From positions 1 to 64,000 of the forward strand of contig JAJFKS010000031.1 of NCBI GenBank assembly GCA_021773115.1: a DNA stretch of 64,000 nt, read 5' to 3'. Position 1 is the stretch's first letter, and every line of letters begins with the position of its first letter. The notes below the pieces were generated by a model that was not told where the DNA came from, made no database searches, and saw only the letters and a list, made by a program, of their open reading frames with translations. A program made the translations under genes and the position numbers. Origin of the DNA: Woeseiaceae bacterium. GTDB lineage: Bacteria; Pseudomonadota; Gammaproteobacteria; Steroidobacterales; Woeseiaceae. This document shows, in pieces, positions 1-6,440 of this stretch.

Positions 1-562
1 CACTCGTTCGTCCAACGGCGGCCAACGAAGTATGGTCCATGGACTTTGTGTTTGATCGGGTAGCCAGCGGACGCTCGATGAAATGCTTGGGGATCGTCGA
101 TGATGGCACTCACGAAGCGGTCACCGTCCATCCGGAACATGCCCTTGGTGGCGATCATCTGGTTCGCATTCTCGGCCGGATCTGCCAACGGCGCGGCTAT
201 CCGAAAATCATCCGCACCGACAACGGCAAGGAATTTACCGGCAGAGCAATGCTCAACTGGGCGCACGACCACGGTGTGACGCTGCGCCTGATCGAGCCGG
301 GCAAGCCAAACCAGAATGCCTACATTGAATCGTTCAATGGCCGTTTGCGTGACGAATGTCTGAACGAGCATTGGTTCAGAAATATCCATCACGCTCGCGA
401 ACTGATCGAGACCTGGCGCAAGGAATACAACGATGAACGACCGAAGAAAGGGCTGGGCGGGCTTAAGCCTGCTCAATACGCAAAACGACTGGCTGAAAAG
501 ACGATTACACTAACCGCCGGACTCCAAATCTAAGTGCTACTGAAGACGGGGGGACGTCGACC
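1..562 (+). mobile_element. 3' part of an IS3-family insertion sequence
   Basis: The window begins inside an IS3-family element. The orfB reading frame ends at 533 and is followed by about 30 bp of G-rich sequence (gaagacggggggacgtcg) that looks like an IS3 right end. Directly after it, at about 563, the ~150-bp tRNA-Thr-containing repeat starts, so the IS appears to abut that repeat. The left end and orfA would lie upstream of the window. The exact terminal inverted repeat cannot be fixed without the other end. Confidence 0.6.
3..533 (+). CDS. IS3-family transposase OrfB, C-terminal part (partial)
   Basis: The frame is open from the window edge, so the start is missing; the first ATG at 39 is internal. 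The product is the DDE integrase core that cuts and joins IS ends. The three acidic residues sit in the expected contexts: SMDF (first D), RTDNGKEF (second D) and YIESFNG (E), followed by the typical C-terminal ECLNEHWF segment and a KPAQYA-like motif. The 3' end looks complete (stop at 531-533). Whether the element is functional depends on the missing 5' part. Relics of the same family occur at 754-870 and 23128-23308. Confidence 0.9.
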   Translation, partial: LVRPTAANEVWSMDFVFDRVASGRSMKCLGIVDDGTHEAVTVHPEHALGGDHLVRILGRICQRRGYPKIIRTDNGKEFTGRAMLNWAHDHGVTLRLIEPGKPNQNAYIESFNGRLRDECLNEHWFRNIHHARELIETWRKEYNDERPKKGLGGLKPAQYAKRLAEKTITLTAGLQI

Positions 563-714
563 TTTTTCTAAGAATTTGCCTGTGTACTGCATAAATAGAT
601 GGCCAGATCTCGCCAAATTTCTAAAGAAATCGAGCTGGAGACCGCATCATTCCTAGATTGCAGAATTGATTTGTAATCAGTAGGTCCCGCGTTCGATTCG
701 TGGTGCCGGCACCA
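563..714 (+). repeat. tRNA-Thr(TGT) 3'-fragment repeat, copy 1
   Basis: About 150 bp that recur at 3691-3840 and 9708-9857. It begins with a TTTCTAAGAAT-type block, contains a second TTCTAA(A)GAAATCG block, and ends in the 3' portion of a tRNA-Thr: anticodon arm with TGT in the loop (about 666-680), variable loop, T arm with TTCGATT, acceptor 3' strand TGCCGGC and an encoded ACCA ending at 714. The 5' acceptor strand and D arm are absent, so this is not a working tRNA gene. It resembles an attachment-site remnant left by integration into the 3' end of a tRNA gene. Confidence 0.8.
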
Positions 715-753
715 ATTTTTCTAAGGATTTCTTCAGGACTTTCCAAGAAGATC

Positions 754-870
754 CTATTTCACCGCTCTCAGACGGCGGCCTGCTTCTGCACAGCTGTAAT
801 TCTGATCAACCACCAGTGCCACCGCTTCTTGCTTGAACTCCCGACTGTGGGTTCTTCGTTCCCTTTTCAT
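754..870 (-). pseudogene. IS3-family transposase OrfA, N-terminal fragment
   Basis: A 38-codon minus-strand frame starts MKRERRTHSREFKQEAVAL and continues to CAEAGRRL, the N-terminal helix-turn-helix start of IS3-family OrfA proteins. It runs out into unrelated sequence (RAVK then stop) at 754-756. A GAGG ribosome-binding site precedes the ATG at 870. Full-length OrfA is about 90-100 residues, so this is a truncated relic. It lies just right of tRNA repeat copy 1. Confidence 0.75.
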
Positions 871-975
871 CTAACACCTCGTTTTGAATCATTGTCATTA
901 TATGATTCTTAACTCGGTGTCCGGTATCGTGGGGGAAGATCACTTTATAGCTCGTCCAGCTAATAGGCTAGCGGA

Positions 976-1000
976 AACAGGGGCAGAGTTTCTGCCCCAC
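976..1000 (-). terminator. Stem-loop after the nucleotidyltransferase gene
   Basis: A perfect 8-bp stem (GGGGCAGA at 980-987 and TCTGCCCC at 991-998, 3-nt loop) lies just downstream of the stop codon of the minus-strand gene. The T tract on the minus strand is short, so this is a plausible but not strong intrinsic terminator. Confidence 0.45.
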
Positions 1001-1001
1001 T

Positions 1002-1763
1002 TTATTTCACGATACCGTACGCATTCTGCAACAGGGCCACTCCGTCGTCGCGAGTGAAATCGACGCCAAAAGCCTTTGGGTCGAACGATTCATCACCGCT
1101 AACCACACCCAAGAATGCGCGAAGGTCCTCTCGAATTGAATCGGCAAGATCGACCTTAAGATCTGCAGGCAATAACTGTGCGAGGCGAAACACGTCATTG
1201 CGATGCTTTTTGATCTGTTTGTCACTGATCTGATCGCCGTCGTCTTTTCTCTTGGCGAGATCGAGATACGCTTTGGCCTTGAATGGGATGAGCAAATCCT
1301 CGGTCAACAGCGAGATTCCGTCGATGACAATTCGGGAGTTTTGTAGGGCTGCGTAGTAGTGTTCGTCGAGCAGGATCGCCGACAGGCTTAAGTCATCTTC
1401 ATCCACGGGGACTTTTGTATACCGGTGCCCGTCGGGGATCTCGATGCCGCCTGGTTTGCGAGAAAAAAGCTCAATCATGTAGGGGTAGGTTTTGTCTGCG
1501 GGCTTGTGAAAGCGGAAATACTCTTTGTGTCCGTCACTTTTTTGCCGGGCTTCATAACCGCCGCCCTCAAGGAACGCTGCGAACGCTGCCGCAAAAGCCT
1601 CGTCGACGACTTCGACGCAAAGCACCATGTCGAAATCTTTGGTTGCGCGAAAATCGATACCGGCATTGGCAAACAGCAGGTCGCACGCCGTGCCGCCAAT
1701 CAACGCGTATTGTTCTTCATGGCCGGCAAAATGCTCTCGGAATTTGTCGATGCCCGCTACCAT
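1002..1763 (-). CDS. AbiEii/AbiGii-type nucleotidyltransferase (putative toxin)
   Basis: This 253-residue protein has the nucleotidyltransferase fold signature: a GG motif in ALIGGTACDLL (about residues 21-31) followed by DFD in ATKDFDMVL (about 40-48), the metal-binding acidic pair of minimal nucleotidyltransferases. A KAKAYLDL segment near residue 163 matches the conserved lysine region of AbiEii-like proteins. The family includes toxins of type IV toxin-antitoxin and abortive-infection systems. The start ATG at 1761-1763 overlaps the end of the upstream regulator by 7 nt, indicating translational coupling. Toxicity is inferred from family and context. Confidence 0.8.
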   Translation of the reverse strand: MVAGIDKFREHFAGHEEQYALIGGTACDLLFANAGIDFRATKDFDMVLCVEVVDEAFAAAFAAFLEGGGYEARQKSDGHKEYFRFHKPADKTYPYMIELFSRKPGGIEIPDGHRYTKVPVDEDDLSLSAILLDEHYYAALQNSRIVIDGISLLTEDLLIPFKAKAYLDLAKRKDDGDQISDKQIKKHRNDVFRLAQLLPADLKVDLADSIREDLRAFLGVVSGDESFDPKAFGVDFTRDDGVALLQNAYGIVK

Positions 1764-2794
1764 GAGACATGATCCAATACGTCTTCGGCAGCCTGGGCGA
1801 TGCGTTCATGGGGATCGTCCCAAAACTGCGCATACAGCGACAGCGGATCAACAACTGCGTCTTCGGTCAGCACTTCCGGCCGGTAATGCCAAAGCTCGAT
1901 CATTGCCTCCGCTTGATCGGCGTTGTCGACGATAGAGAGGTTATTGGCTGCGGCCGTCGCATCCCACGCATCTGCGTGTATGGCATAGACGGGTAACGGT
2001 GGCTGCGACATGCTGGTGGTGTTCGCCAGCGCACTTTCACCGGCCACTTTCATTGGCGGTACGATCAGACGTCCCAGCATAAACTTTTGGGCGCGCGCCG
2101 GCCGGCGCAATAGCGGGCGGGCGAGTTCAATCAGCCCACGGCCGTCTTCGGCAAAATGGATTTCTTTTTTGCGGCCGTGTTTTGACACCTGGGCAAGATC
2201 GGTACTGGCCAGTTCCTCAAACGCGCGACCGACCGACATGGCTGAGTAGTAGAGTGCCCTGGCCATTTGCGATGGCGTACGATTGGCCGGATTGGCACGC
2301 AATTCATGATTGAACAAGATGCCGTAAAACAATACTGCCTGTGCCGCTGGAGACAGTTGGTCGAGCCCTCGCTTCGGCCGGGCATGAAAATGTTCCCGTA
2401 GATCTAACGCAAGCGGCGGGATGTAAAGCTGATTGCCAGGCACCACGAAAGAGACGCCGTTCGCGACGAGGCGTGAGCGGCGATCGGCGGCTAAGTGTTG
2501 CGAAGCGTAGATGACAACGCCATCAAATGCCTGTTCGATGCGGGCAAGATGTTTGGCGACGTCTGCAGGTGTGGCGTCTGCAGTGCCTCGGTCGGCCGCG
2601 AATAGGCAGGGCTGGTGACCGATAAGGGCAGCGAAAAAGTCGTAGCGGTGCGACAAGAACGACGGCAAACCGGCCGCACCATTCCAGCGGGCTAGCTCGA
2701 TCGGCCGGTGCAGGGTGGCCGCAACATAGGCGCGGAGTTCGGCCGCAAAATGGCCGTTGCCAGGCCGTTTTCGGGTTGCTTCTAACATGGTCAT
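1757..2794 (-). CDS. Winged-helix regulator/antitoxin paired with the nucleotidyltransferase
   Basis: A protein of about 345 residues. Its middle (around 155-240) looks like a MarR-like winged helix: LSPAAQAVLFYGILFN, then RTPSQMARALYYSAMSVGRAFEEL and a basic KHGRKKEIHF wing. Proteins of this kind are commonly encoded just upstream of AbiEii-type nucleotidyltransferases and act as antitoxin and autorepressor. The first possible start (GTG at 2806) lies inside a perfect inverted repeat, so the ATG at 2794 (or 2788) is more likely; no strong Shine-Dalgarno decides it. Two dyads upstream (2796-2822 and 2831-2857) are candidate operators. Antitoxin function is inferred. Confidence 0.65.
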   Translation of the reverse strand: MTMLEATRKRPGNGHFAAELRAYVAATLHRPIELARWNGAAGLPSFLSHRYDFFAALIGHQPCLFAADRGTADATPADVAKHLARIEQAFDGVVIYASQHLAADRRSRLVANGVSFVVPGNQLYIPPLALDLREHFHARPKRGLDQLSPAAQAVLFYGILFNHELRANPANRTPSQMARALYYSAMSVGRAFEELASTDLAQVSKHGRKKEIHFAEDGRGLIELARPLLRRPARAQKFMLGRLIVPPMKVAGESALANTTSMSQPPLPVYAIHADAWDATAAANNLSIVDNADQAEAMIELWHYRPEVLTEDAVVDPLSLYAQFWDDPHERIAQAAEDVLDHVSW

Positions 2795-2795
2795 G

Positions 2796-2822
2796 CATAC
2801 TAACACTCATAATGTTAGTATG
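2796..2822. promoter_or_regulatory. Perfect 10-bp inverted repeat, candidate operator IR1
   Basis: CATACTAACA at 2796-2805 is mirrored by TGTTAGTATG at 2813-2822 with a 7-bp spacer, immediately upstream of or overlapping the regulator start. The core is shared with the second dyad at 2831-2857, as expected of paired autoregulatory operators. Confidence 0.6.
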
Positions 2823-2830
2823 CAATTTAG

Positions 2831-2857
2831 CGTTAGTGTTTGTCTGCCAGACTAACG
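2831..2857. promoter_or_regulatory. Second inverted repeat, candidate operator IR2
   Basis: CGTTAGT (2831-2837) and ACTAACG (2851-2857) form a 7-bp dyad sharing the TTAGT/ACTAA core with IR1. The centres of the two dyads are about 35 bp apart. Paired inverted repeats bound by the antitoxin are known for AbiE systems; the assignment here is inference. Confidence 0.5.
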
Positions 2858-3049
2858 AAATCCAGGCGTACGTCGCGGTGTCGGATCGGGTGCAAATAGG
2901 CATCGAATCTTGATCCATTTCGGCAATAGGAATCAATGGCTTGTGCTACGAACCGGCGCCGAAACCGGGTCAAATTTGCTCGCCGGTTCACACACAATAA
3001 GGCGACTCTGATCTTAAATCGGGCGAAGCACAGGGTTTGCAGTAAGAAG

Positions 3050-3066
3050 GTAGTAAAGTATACTAC
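3050..3066. promoter_or_regulatory. Dyad upstream of parDE, candidate ParD operator
   Basis: GTAGTA (3050-3055) and TACTAC (3061-3066) form an inverted repeat, followed by a further CTTAGTAGG half-site, in an AT-rich stretch about 40 bp before the antitoxin start. Ribbon-helix-helix antitoxins bind such short repeated dyads to autoregulate; a GGAGG ribosome-binding site follows at 3095-3099. Confidence 0.45.
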
Positions 3067-3106
3067 TTAGTAGGTTAATTGCACCTACTCCTTTGGAGGG
3101 CAACCC

Positions 3107-3373
3107 ATGCCAATGGTCAAGAAAAGTATATCGGTCACCGATCAGCAAGATAGCTGGATCAAGGCGCAGATAAAAACGGGACATTACGGTAACGAAAGTG
3201 AGGTGGTTCGCGAGCTGATCCGTGAACGGCAACTTCGGGACCAGGAAAGCCCCGCCGAAATTGAAGCTATTCGTGCCGCATTGATTGAAGGCGAGGAGAG
3301 CGGTTTTAGCGATCGCACCGTCGACGAGATATGGGAAGACGCCCGGCAGCGGCACAGGGCGAAGCATGGATGA
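3107..3373 (+). CDS. parD: ParD-family antitoxin (ribbon-helix-helix)
   Basis: This 88-residue protein begins with a basic beta strand (KKSISVTDQQDSWI) followed by helices with GHYGNESEVVRELIRER, the typical CopG/ParD DNA-binding fold. The acidic C-terminus (SPAEIEAIRAALIEGEESG) is the usual toxin-wrapping tail, similar to the tail of characterised ParD antitoxins. It overlaps the downstream parE by 8 nt, so the pair is translationally coupled. It would neutralise ParE and repress the operon. The strong GGAGGG ribosome-binding site supports the ATG at 3107; an ATG at 3113 is an alternative. Confidence 0.88.
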   Translation: MPMVKKSISVTDQQDSWIKAQIKTGHYGNESEVVRELIRERQLRDQESPAEIEAIRAALIEGEESGFSDRTVDEIWEDARQRHRAKHG

Positions 3374-3653
3374 GTATCGGCTTTCTCAAAGCGCCGAAGA
3401 CGACTTGATCGCTATCGCACGATACGGCGATGAACATTTCGGGGTTGCGCAGTCCAACCGATATCGCGACCAGCTCAAAAAACGATTTTCAGTATTAGCC
3501 GAGCAACCGCAGCTATATCCCACGGTTGACCATATTCGACCGGGCTATCACCGCAGCGTGTGTGGCGTGCATTCCATCTACTACCGCATCGACGCGCAAG
3601 GGGTGGAGATAATGCGCATTCTGAAGCATCAAGACCCGAGCAAAGCGTTTTAG
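3366..3653 (+). CDS. parE: ParE/RelE-superfamily toxin
   Basis: This 95-residue protein begins MDEYRLSQSAEDDLIAIARYG and carries the hallmark YRDQLKKRFSVLAEQP helix, the GYHRSVCGVHSIYYRI strand pair and the C-terminal VEIMRILKHQDPSKAF segment of ParE toxins. ParE proteins poison DNA gyrase. The ATG at 3366 lies inside the end of parD (8-nt overlap). An upstream in-frame start at 3285 would only extend into parD coding sequence and is rejected. The pair is cargo between tRNA-Thr fragments 1 and 2. Confidence 0.9.
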   Translation: MDEYRLSQSAEDDLIAIARYGDEHFGVAQSNRYRDQLKKRFSVLAEQPQLYPTVDHIRPGYHRSVCGVHSIYYRIDAQGVEIMRILKHQDPSKAF

Positions 3654-3690
3654 GGAGCGTCGCCTTTGAGTCTAAGAACCCGGCGATTCC

Positions 3691-3840
3691 CTTCTAAGAA
3701 TGCACCAGCCTACCGCATAGCTACGAGGTCATATCCCGACGAATTTCTAAAGAAATCGAGCGGGAGACCGCATGATTCCTAGATTGCAGAATTGATTTGT
3801 AATCAGTAGGTCCCGTGTTCGATTCATGGTGCCGGCACCA
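3691..3840 (+). repeat. tRNA-Thr(TGT) 3'-fragment repeat, copy 2
   Basis: This copy matches copy 1 and copy 3 through the TTCTAAGAATGCACC start, the TTTCTAAAGAAATCGAGC block and the tRNA 3' part (3791-3840: anticodon arm, T arm, TGCCGGC, encoded ACCA). The 5' half of a tRNA is missing. It is followed by a terminator whose leader (TCAACGACTTAGCGC) recurs after copy 4, so the fragment carries the native downstream flank of the tRNA. The rest of the 3654-3995 interval holds no gene that I can see. Confidence 0.8.
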
Positions 3841-3856
3841 AATATATCAACGACTT

Positions 3857-3884
3857 AGCGCTCCCATTCGGGGGCGCTTCTTCG
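3857..3884 (+). terminator. Intrinsic terminator after tRNA fragment copy 2
   Basis: GCGCTCCC (3858-3865) pairs with GGGGGCGC (3870-3877) around a 4-nt loop, followed by TTCTTCGTT. The same leader plus a related hairpin follows the fourth tRNA fragment at 17341, which suggests duplication of a tRNA-Thr terminator. Confidence 0.65.
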
Positions 3885-3995
3885 TTGTGAAAATCCTTGT
3901 CAACATCGGCCCAAACTCGAGTGCAAATCGACGACCAGGAAGACCGGTGATAGTGGGCTAGGATGCTGGCATTGTCTTAGTGATTCGCTTGCCTG

Positions 3996-4820
3996 TCAGT
4001 TTGTAGAGAACAACCATTGCATGCCCTGGCGAAACGAGGCAGGTGGCGCGGACATATGGCTATGTCCATCAAGATTCGCGAATTTTAGTTGCCAGGGAGT
4101 ATTGCTAATGCCAGACCAGTGTTCAAACCACTTCTGAGCTGGCTCACGAAATCTTTGGTCATCATTGACTCCGCTGGCCACAAATAACCTTGATCGCTCA
4201 CTGATAGGCGCAGGCTCTGCATGCTCTTTCAGGAAAAAAGGCAAGTTTCGATGCAACGCCGGATTACTGGCTATGTGCCCCCAAAACAGATTCGGTTCAG
4301 TCAGTGCCGTATATAGTACAAACTGTCCACCGATTGATTGCCCGAATATGACACGACGATCGGAACGAGATCGGTAATTACTTTCAATAAATGGCAACAG
4401 CTCATCGCTCAAAAACTTTTGAAACTGGCCGGCTCCTCCCCAGAAATCCCGTTCTGGAGACTTCGCCGTATAGTCGGTACTGCGAAAATTTCCGTCATCG
4501 AAATTTTCACTTCCGTAAGAGATGCCAACAATAATTGCATTTGGAATTTCTTCTCCAAAATTCAAGTATCGGTAGTACGCCGACAATAGTGGAAACAGCG
4601 CACCGCCGTCCAAGAGATAAATCGTCGGATAACTCTCATCGACGGACTCATCGTATGCATCCGGCAACATTACGTAGATGTGGTAGGCACGTCCGACGAT
4701 GTCTGACGGAACATGGTGATAACGAGTGTTTCCCAGCCCTTGTAGAAACTCTGTGTTCACAGCAGCGTTGGCCATCGAACCGGCTAACAGAAGAAATGCG
4801 TATAGGACTGATTTTCTCAT
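3996..4820 (-). CDS. Secreted alpha/beta-hydrolase esterase (Esterase D/Fes-like family)
   Basis: This 274-residue protein starts with a signal peptide (MRKSVLYAFLLLAGSMANA). It follows the putative-esterase (PF00756) plan: YPTIYLLDGG (about 65-74), the nucleophile elbow FGQSIGGQF (Ser near residue 160) and a C-terminal DGHSHMS carrying the probable catalytic His. The family includes siderophore and acyl esterases; the substrate is unknown. It lies 78 nt downstream of the DUF1579-like gene on the same strand and probably shares its transcript. It belongs to the module with the TonB receptor at 6441, so processing of an imported ester is plausible but inferred. Confidence 0.8.
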   Translation of the reverse strand: MRKSVLYAFLLLAGSMANAAVNTEFLQGLGNTRYHHVPSDIVGRAYHIYVMLPDAYDESVDESYPTIYLLDGGALFPLLSAYYRYLNFGEEIPNAIIVGISYGSENFDDGNFRSTDYTAKSPERDFWGGAGQFQKFLSDELLPFIESNYRSRSDRRVIFGQSIGGQFVLYTALTEPNLFWGHIASNPALHRNLPFFLKEHAEPAPISERSRLFVASGVNDDQRFREPAQKWFEHWSGISNTPWQLKFANLDGHSHMSAPPASFRQGMQWLFSTN

Positions 4821-4898
4821 AGTGGTTGCCGTGGCCCTCGTCCAGCTAACTCCGCGACCGGCGGGTTTGGGTTACGGCCGTAACCATCGCCAACAGCC

Positions 4899-5462
4899 TC
4901 ATTTGTCACCTTCGTCGGTAGTTTTTTTCTTGTAAAGCCCATCAAACCAAAGATCCCAGAGTTCGGTTTCCGGATTAAATTGCTCGGCAAATTGCTGCAC
5001 GGTGCCATCTTCATTCGCGGTAAAACGGGCCCGATACCCAGTGATTAGATCGGTGACGAAGTAATGGATATCACCTTCAAGCACCATAACCCCCGGTTCC
5101 AACTGATGCCCTTCAGTTTTGACCGTATAGCCGTCGGAAACCCAGAACATTTGCCACGACTCGGATGCCGGGTTGAAATGTCGAAGGCTGTAGCCGTCCG
5201 TGCCCGCGGAATTCTTCCAGATCTCCAGGATCAAGCAGCCGTTAGAACGCCTGGTAATGGAATTGTGTCCGACCAGTCTATTAGGGTCACCGGGGACGTA
5301 AACGTCCCATTCACCAACCCAAAAATCGAATTGGTCAAAGCCTGGATTATTCTCGCAATACGGTGTGGGAGAATCCTCCTGGGCCACGGCAGGCCCAGTC
5401 AGGGCAAGGGCAAGTGAGAAGCTCAGGGCTAATTCAAGATTTTTCAACACGCAGATCTCCAT
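4899..5462 (-). CDS. Secreted DUF1579-like protein
   Basis: The start at 5462 (MEICVLKNLELALSFSLALA) is chosen because it gives a signal peptide ending near VAQ; upstream codons to 5684 encode unlikely sequence. The mature protein opens with FDQFDFWVGEWDVYVP, the FxFxxGxWxV signature of DUF1579-type, lipocalin-like beta-barrel proteins, and continues with alternating strands (EIWKNSAGTDGYSLRHF, SWQMFWVSDGYTV). The function of the family is unknown. It is 187 residues, probably periplasmic, and in a likely operon with the esterase downstream. Confidence 0.7.
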   Translation of the reverse strand: MEICVLKNLELALSFSLALALTGPAVAQEDSPTPYCENNPGFDQFDFWVGEWDVYVPGDPNRLVGHNSITRRSNGCLILEIWKNSAGTDGYSLRHFNPASESWQMFWVSDGYTVKTEGHQLEPGVMVLEGDIHYFVTDLITGYRARFTANEDGTVQQFAEQFNPETELWDLWFDGLYKKKTTDEGDK

Positions 5463-5745
5463 AGTGCGTACCGGCTCTGCGGCATCGTTCGAGTGACCAC
5501 GAGCAACGCTGGCGAACAGGTCACGACAATGATACGCGGCGATTAATGTCGTGTGTGCTGCAACTTGGGCGAGTCTCCTACCGTTTTCGAACACAATGGG
5601 CGCGGGAAACTCTGAAGGCCAATTTGATGACTGTGGCAAGCTTATTTTGTAGCATTGCGTGTGAAGTATCGGCAGAGAAACCAATTTAGGTCATTGTTTT
5701 CTCAAGGCACATTACGAATCACAGCTGAATCTGTGGAGTCAGGGT

Positions 5746-6294
5746 ATGCGAAACAAAGGCCTCAACGTTGGGAGCGCCGTTGATATTGATGCTTATGACA
5801 CGGCAATACTGTCGGCGTTATGCGATAACGCGGAGCTTTCTTCCATAGAGTTAGCAAAACTCGTGCACCTTTCTCGAACGGCGGTCGCCCGACGAGTAAC
5901 CAACCTGCGTGACCGGGGCGTTATCGGTCGCGCCGTCGTCCGCGTTCAGTACGACAAGCTGGGTTTTTCAATTCGTGCATTCGTAGAGATTTCGGCCCCA
6001 GAGCGCGACTCTTTCAAGATACGCGACGAACTCCTGGAAAAACCGGAAGTGTTGAACTTGTCGGTTGTGCTCGGTGAGAATCTGATTATTACAGAGGTCA
6101 TTGCTGTCGACACAAAACACCTGCATCAATTTCTGACCTGGATCCATGATCGCGGTTACAGCGAGACGAAGGTCATTCTCCAACAATACGGATCGAAGAT
6201 CGCGTTTCGGGATCGCATTGATATGATCGAGCGGGCGCGATCGGATATCGACCCTCGCCTTGTGCCTGCACCCACAGGCAAACATCGGTCGTAG
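5746..6294 (+). CDS. Lrp/AsnC-family transcriptional regulator
   Basis: This 182-residue protein has an N-terminal winged helix (DIDAYDTAILSALCDNAELSSIELAKLV, recognition helix SRTAVARRVTNLRDRGVI) and a C-terminal RAM-type ligand-binding domain (VQYDKLGFSIRAFVEIS through LHQFLTWIHDRG). It is divergent from the DUF1579-esterase pair and upstream of the TonB receptor, so it is well placed to control both sides of the module in response to a small effector, often an amino acid in this family. The C-terminus is slightly longer than usual for Lrp proteins. Confidence 0.88.
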   Translation: MRNKGLNVGSAVDIDAYDTAILSALCDNAELSSIELAKLVHLSRTAVARRVTNLRDRGVIGRAVVRVQYDKLGFSIRAFVEISAPERDSFKIRDELLEKPEVLNLSVVLGENLIITEVIAVDTKHLHQFLTWIHDRGYSETKVILQQYGSKIAFRDRIDMIERARSDIDPRLVPAPTGKHRS

Positions 6295-6440
6295 CGCTAA
6301 AAAGCAACCTGTTCGTCCGCACAGGAAAATCGGCTCAAATTGTGCGTGCCGCGGGCGAAAATTGATCCCGGCGCAATCGCCAGTGCCCCTTCTGAACGCT
6401 AACCTTCAGGCGTTCTAAAACACAGAGGGGAGCACCTAAC

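Noticed and set aside
666-714. A functional tRNA-Thr gene
   Set aside because: The 5' acceptor strand (GCCGGC...) and D arm are absent upstream of all four fragments; only the 3' half is present.
700-912. A plus-strand 70-residue protein
   Set aside because: It overlaps the tRNA fragment and is antisense to the OrfA relic; no ribosome-binding site.
4820-5014. A separate gene overlapping the start of the esterase
   Set aside because: It lies antisense or out of frame to the DUF1579-like gene and has no ribosome-binding site or family features.
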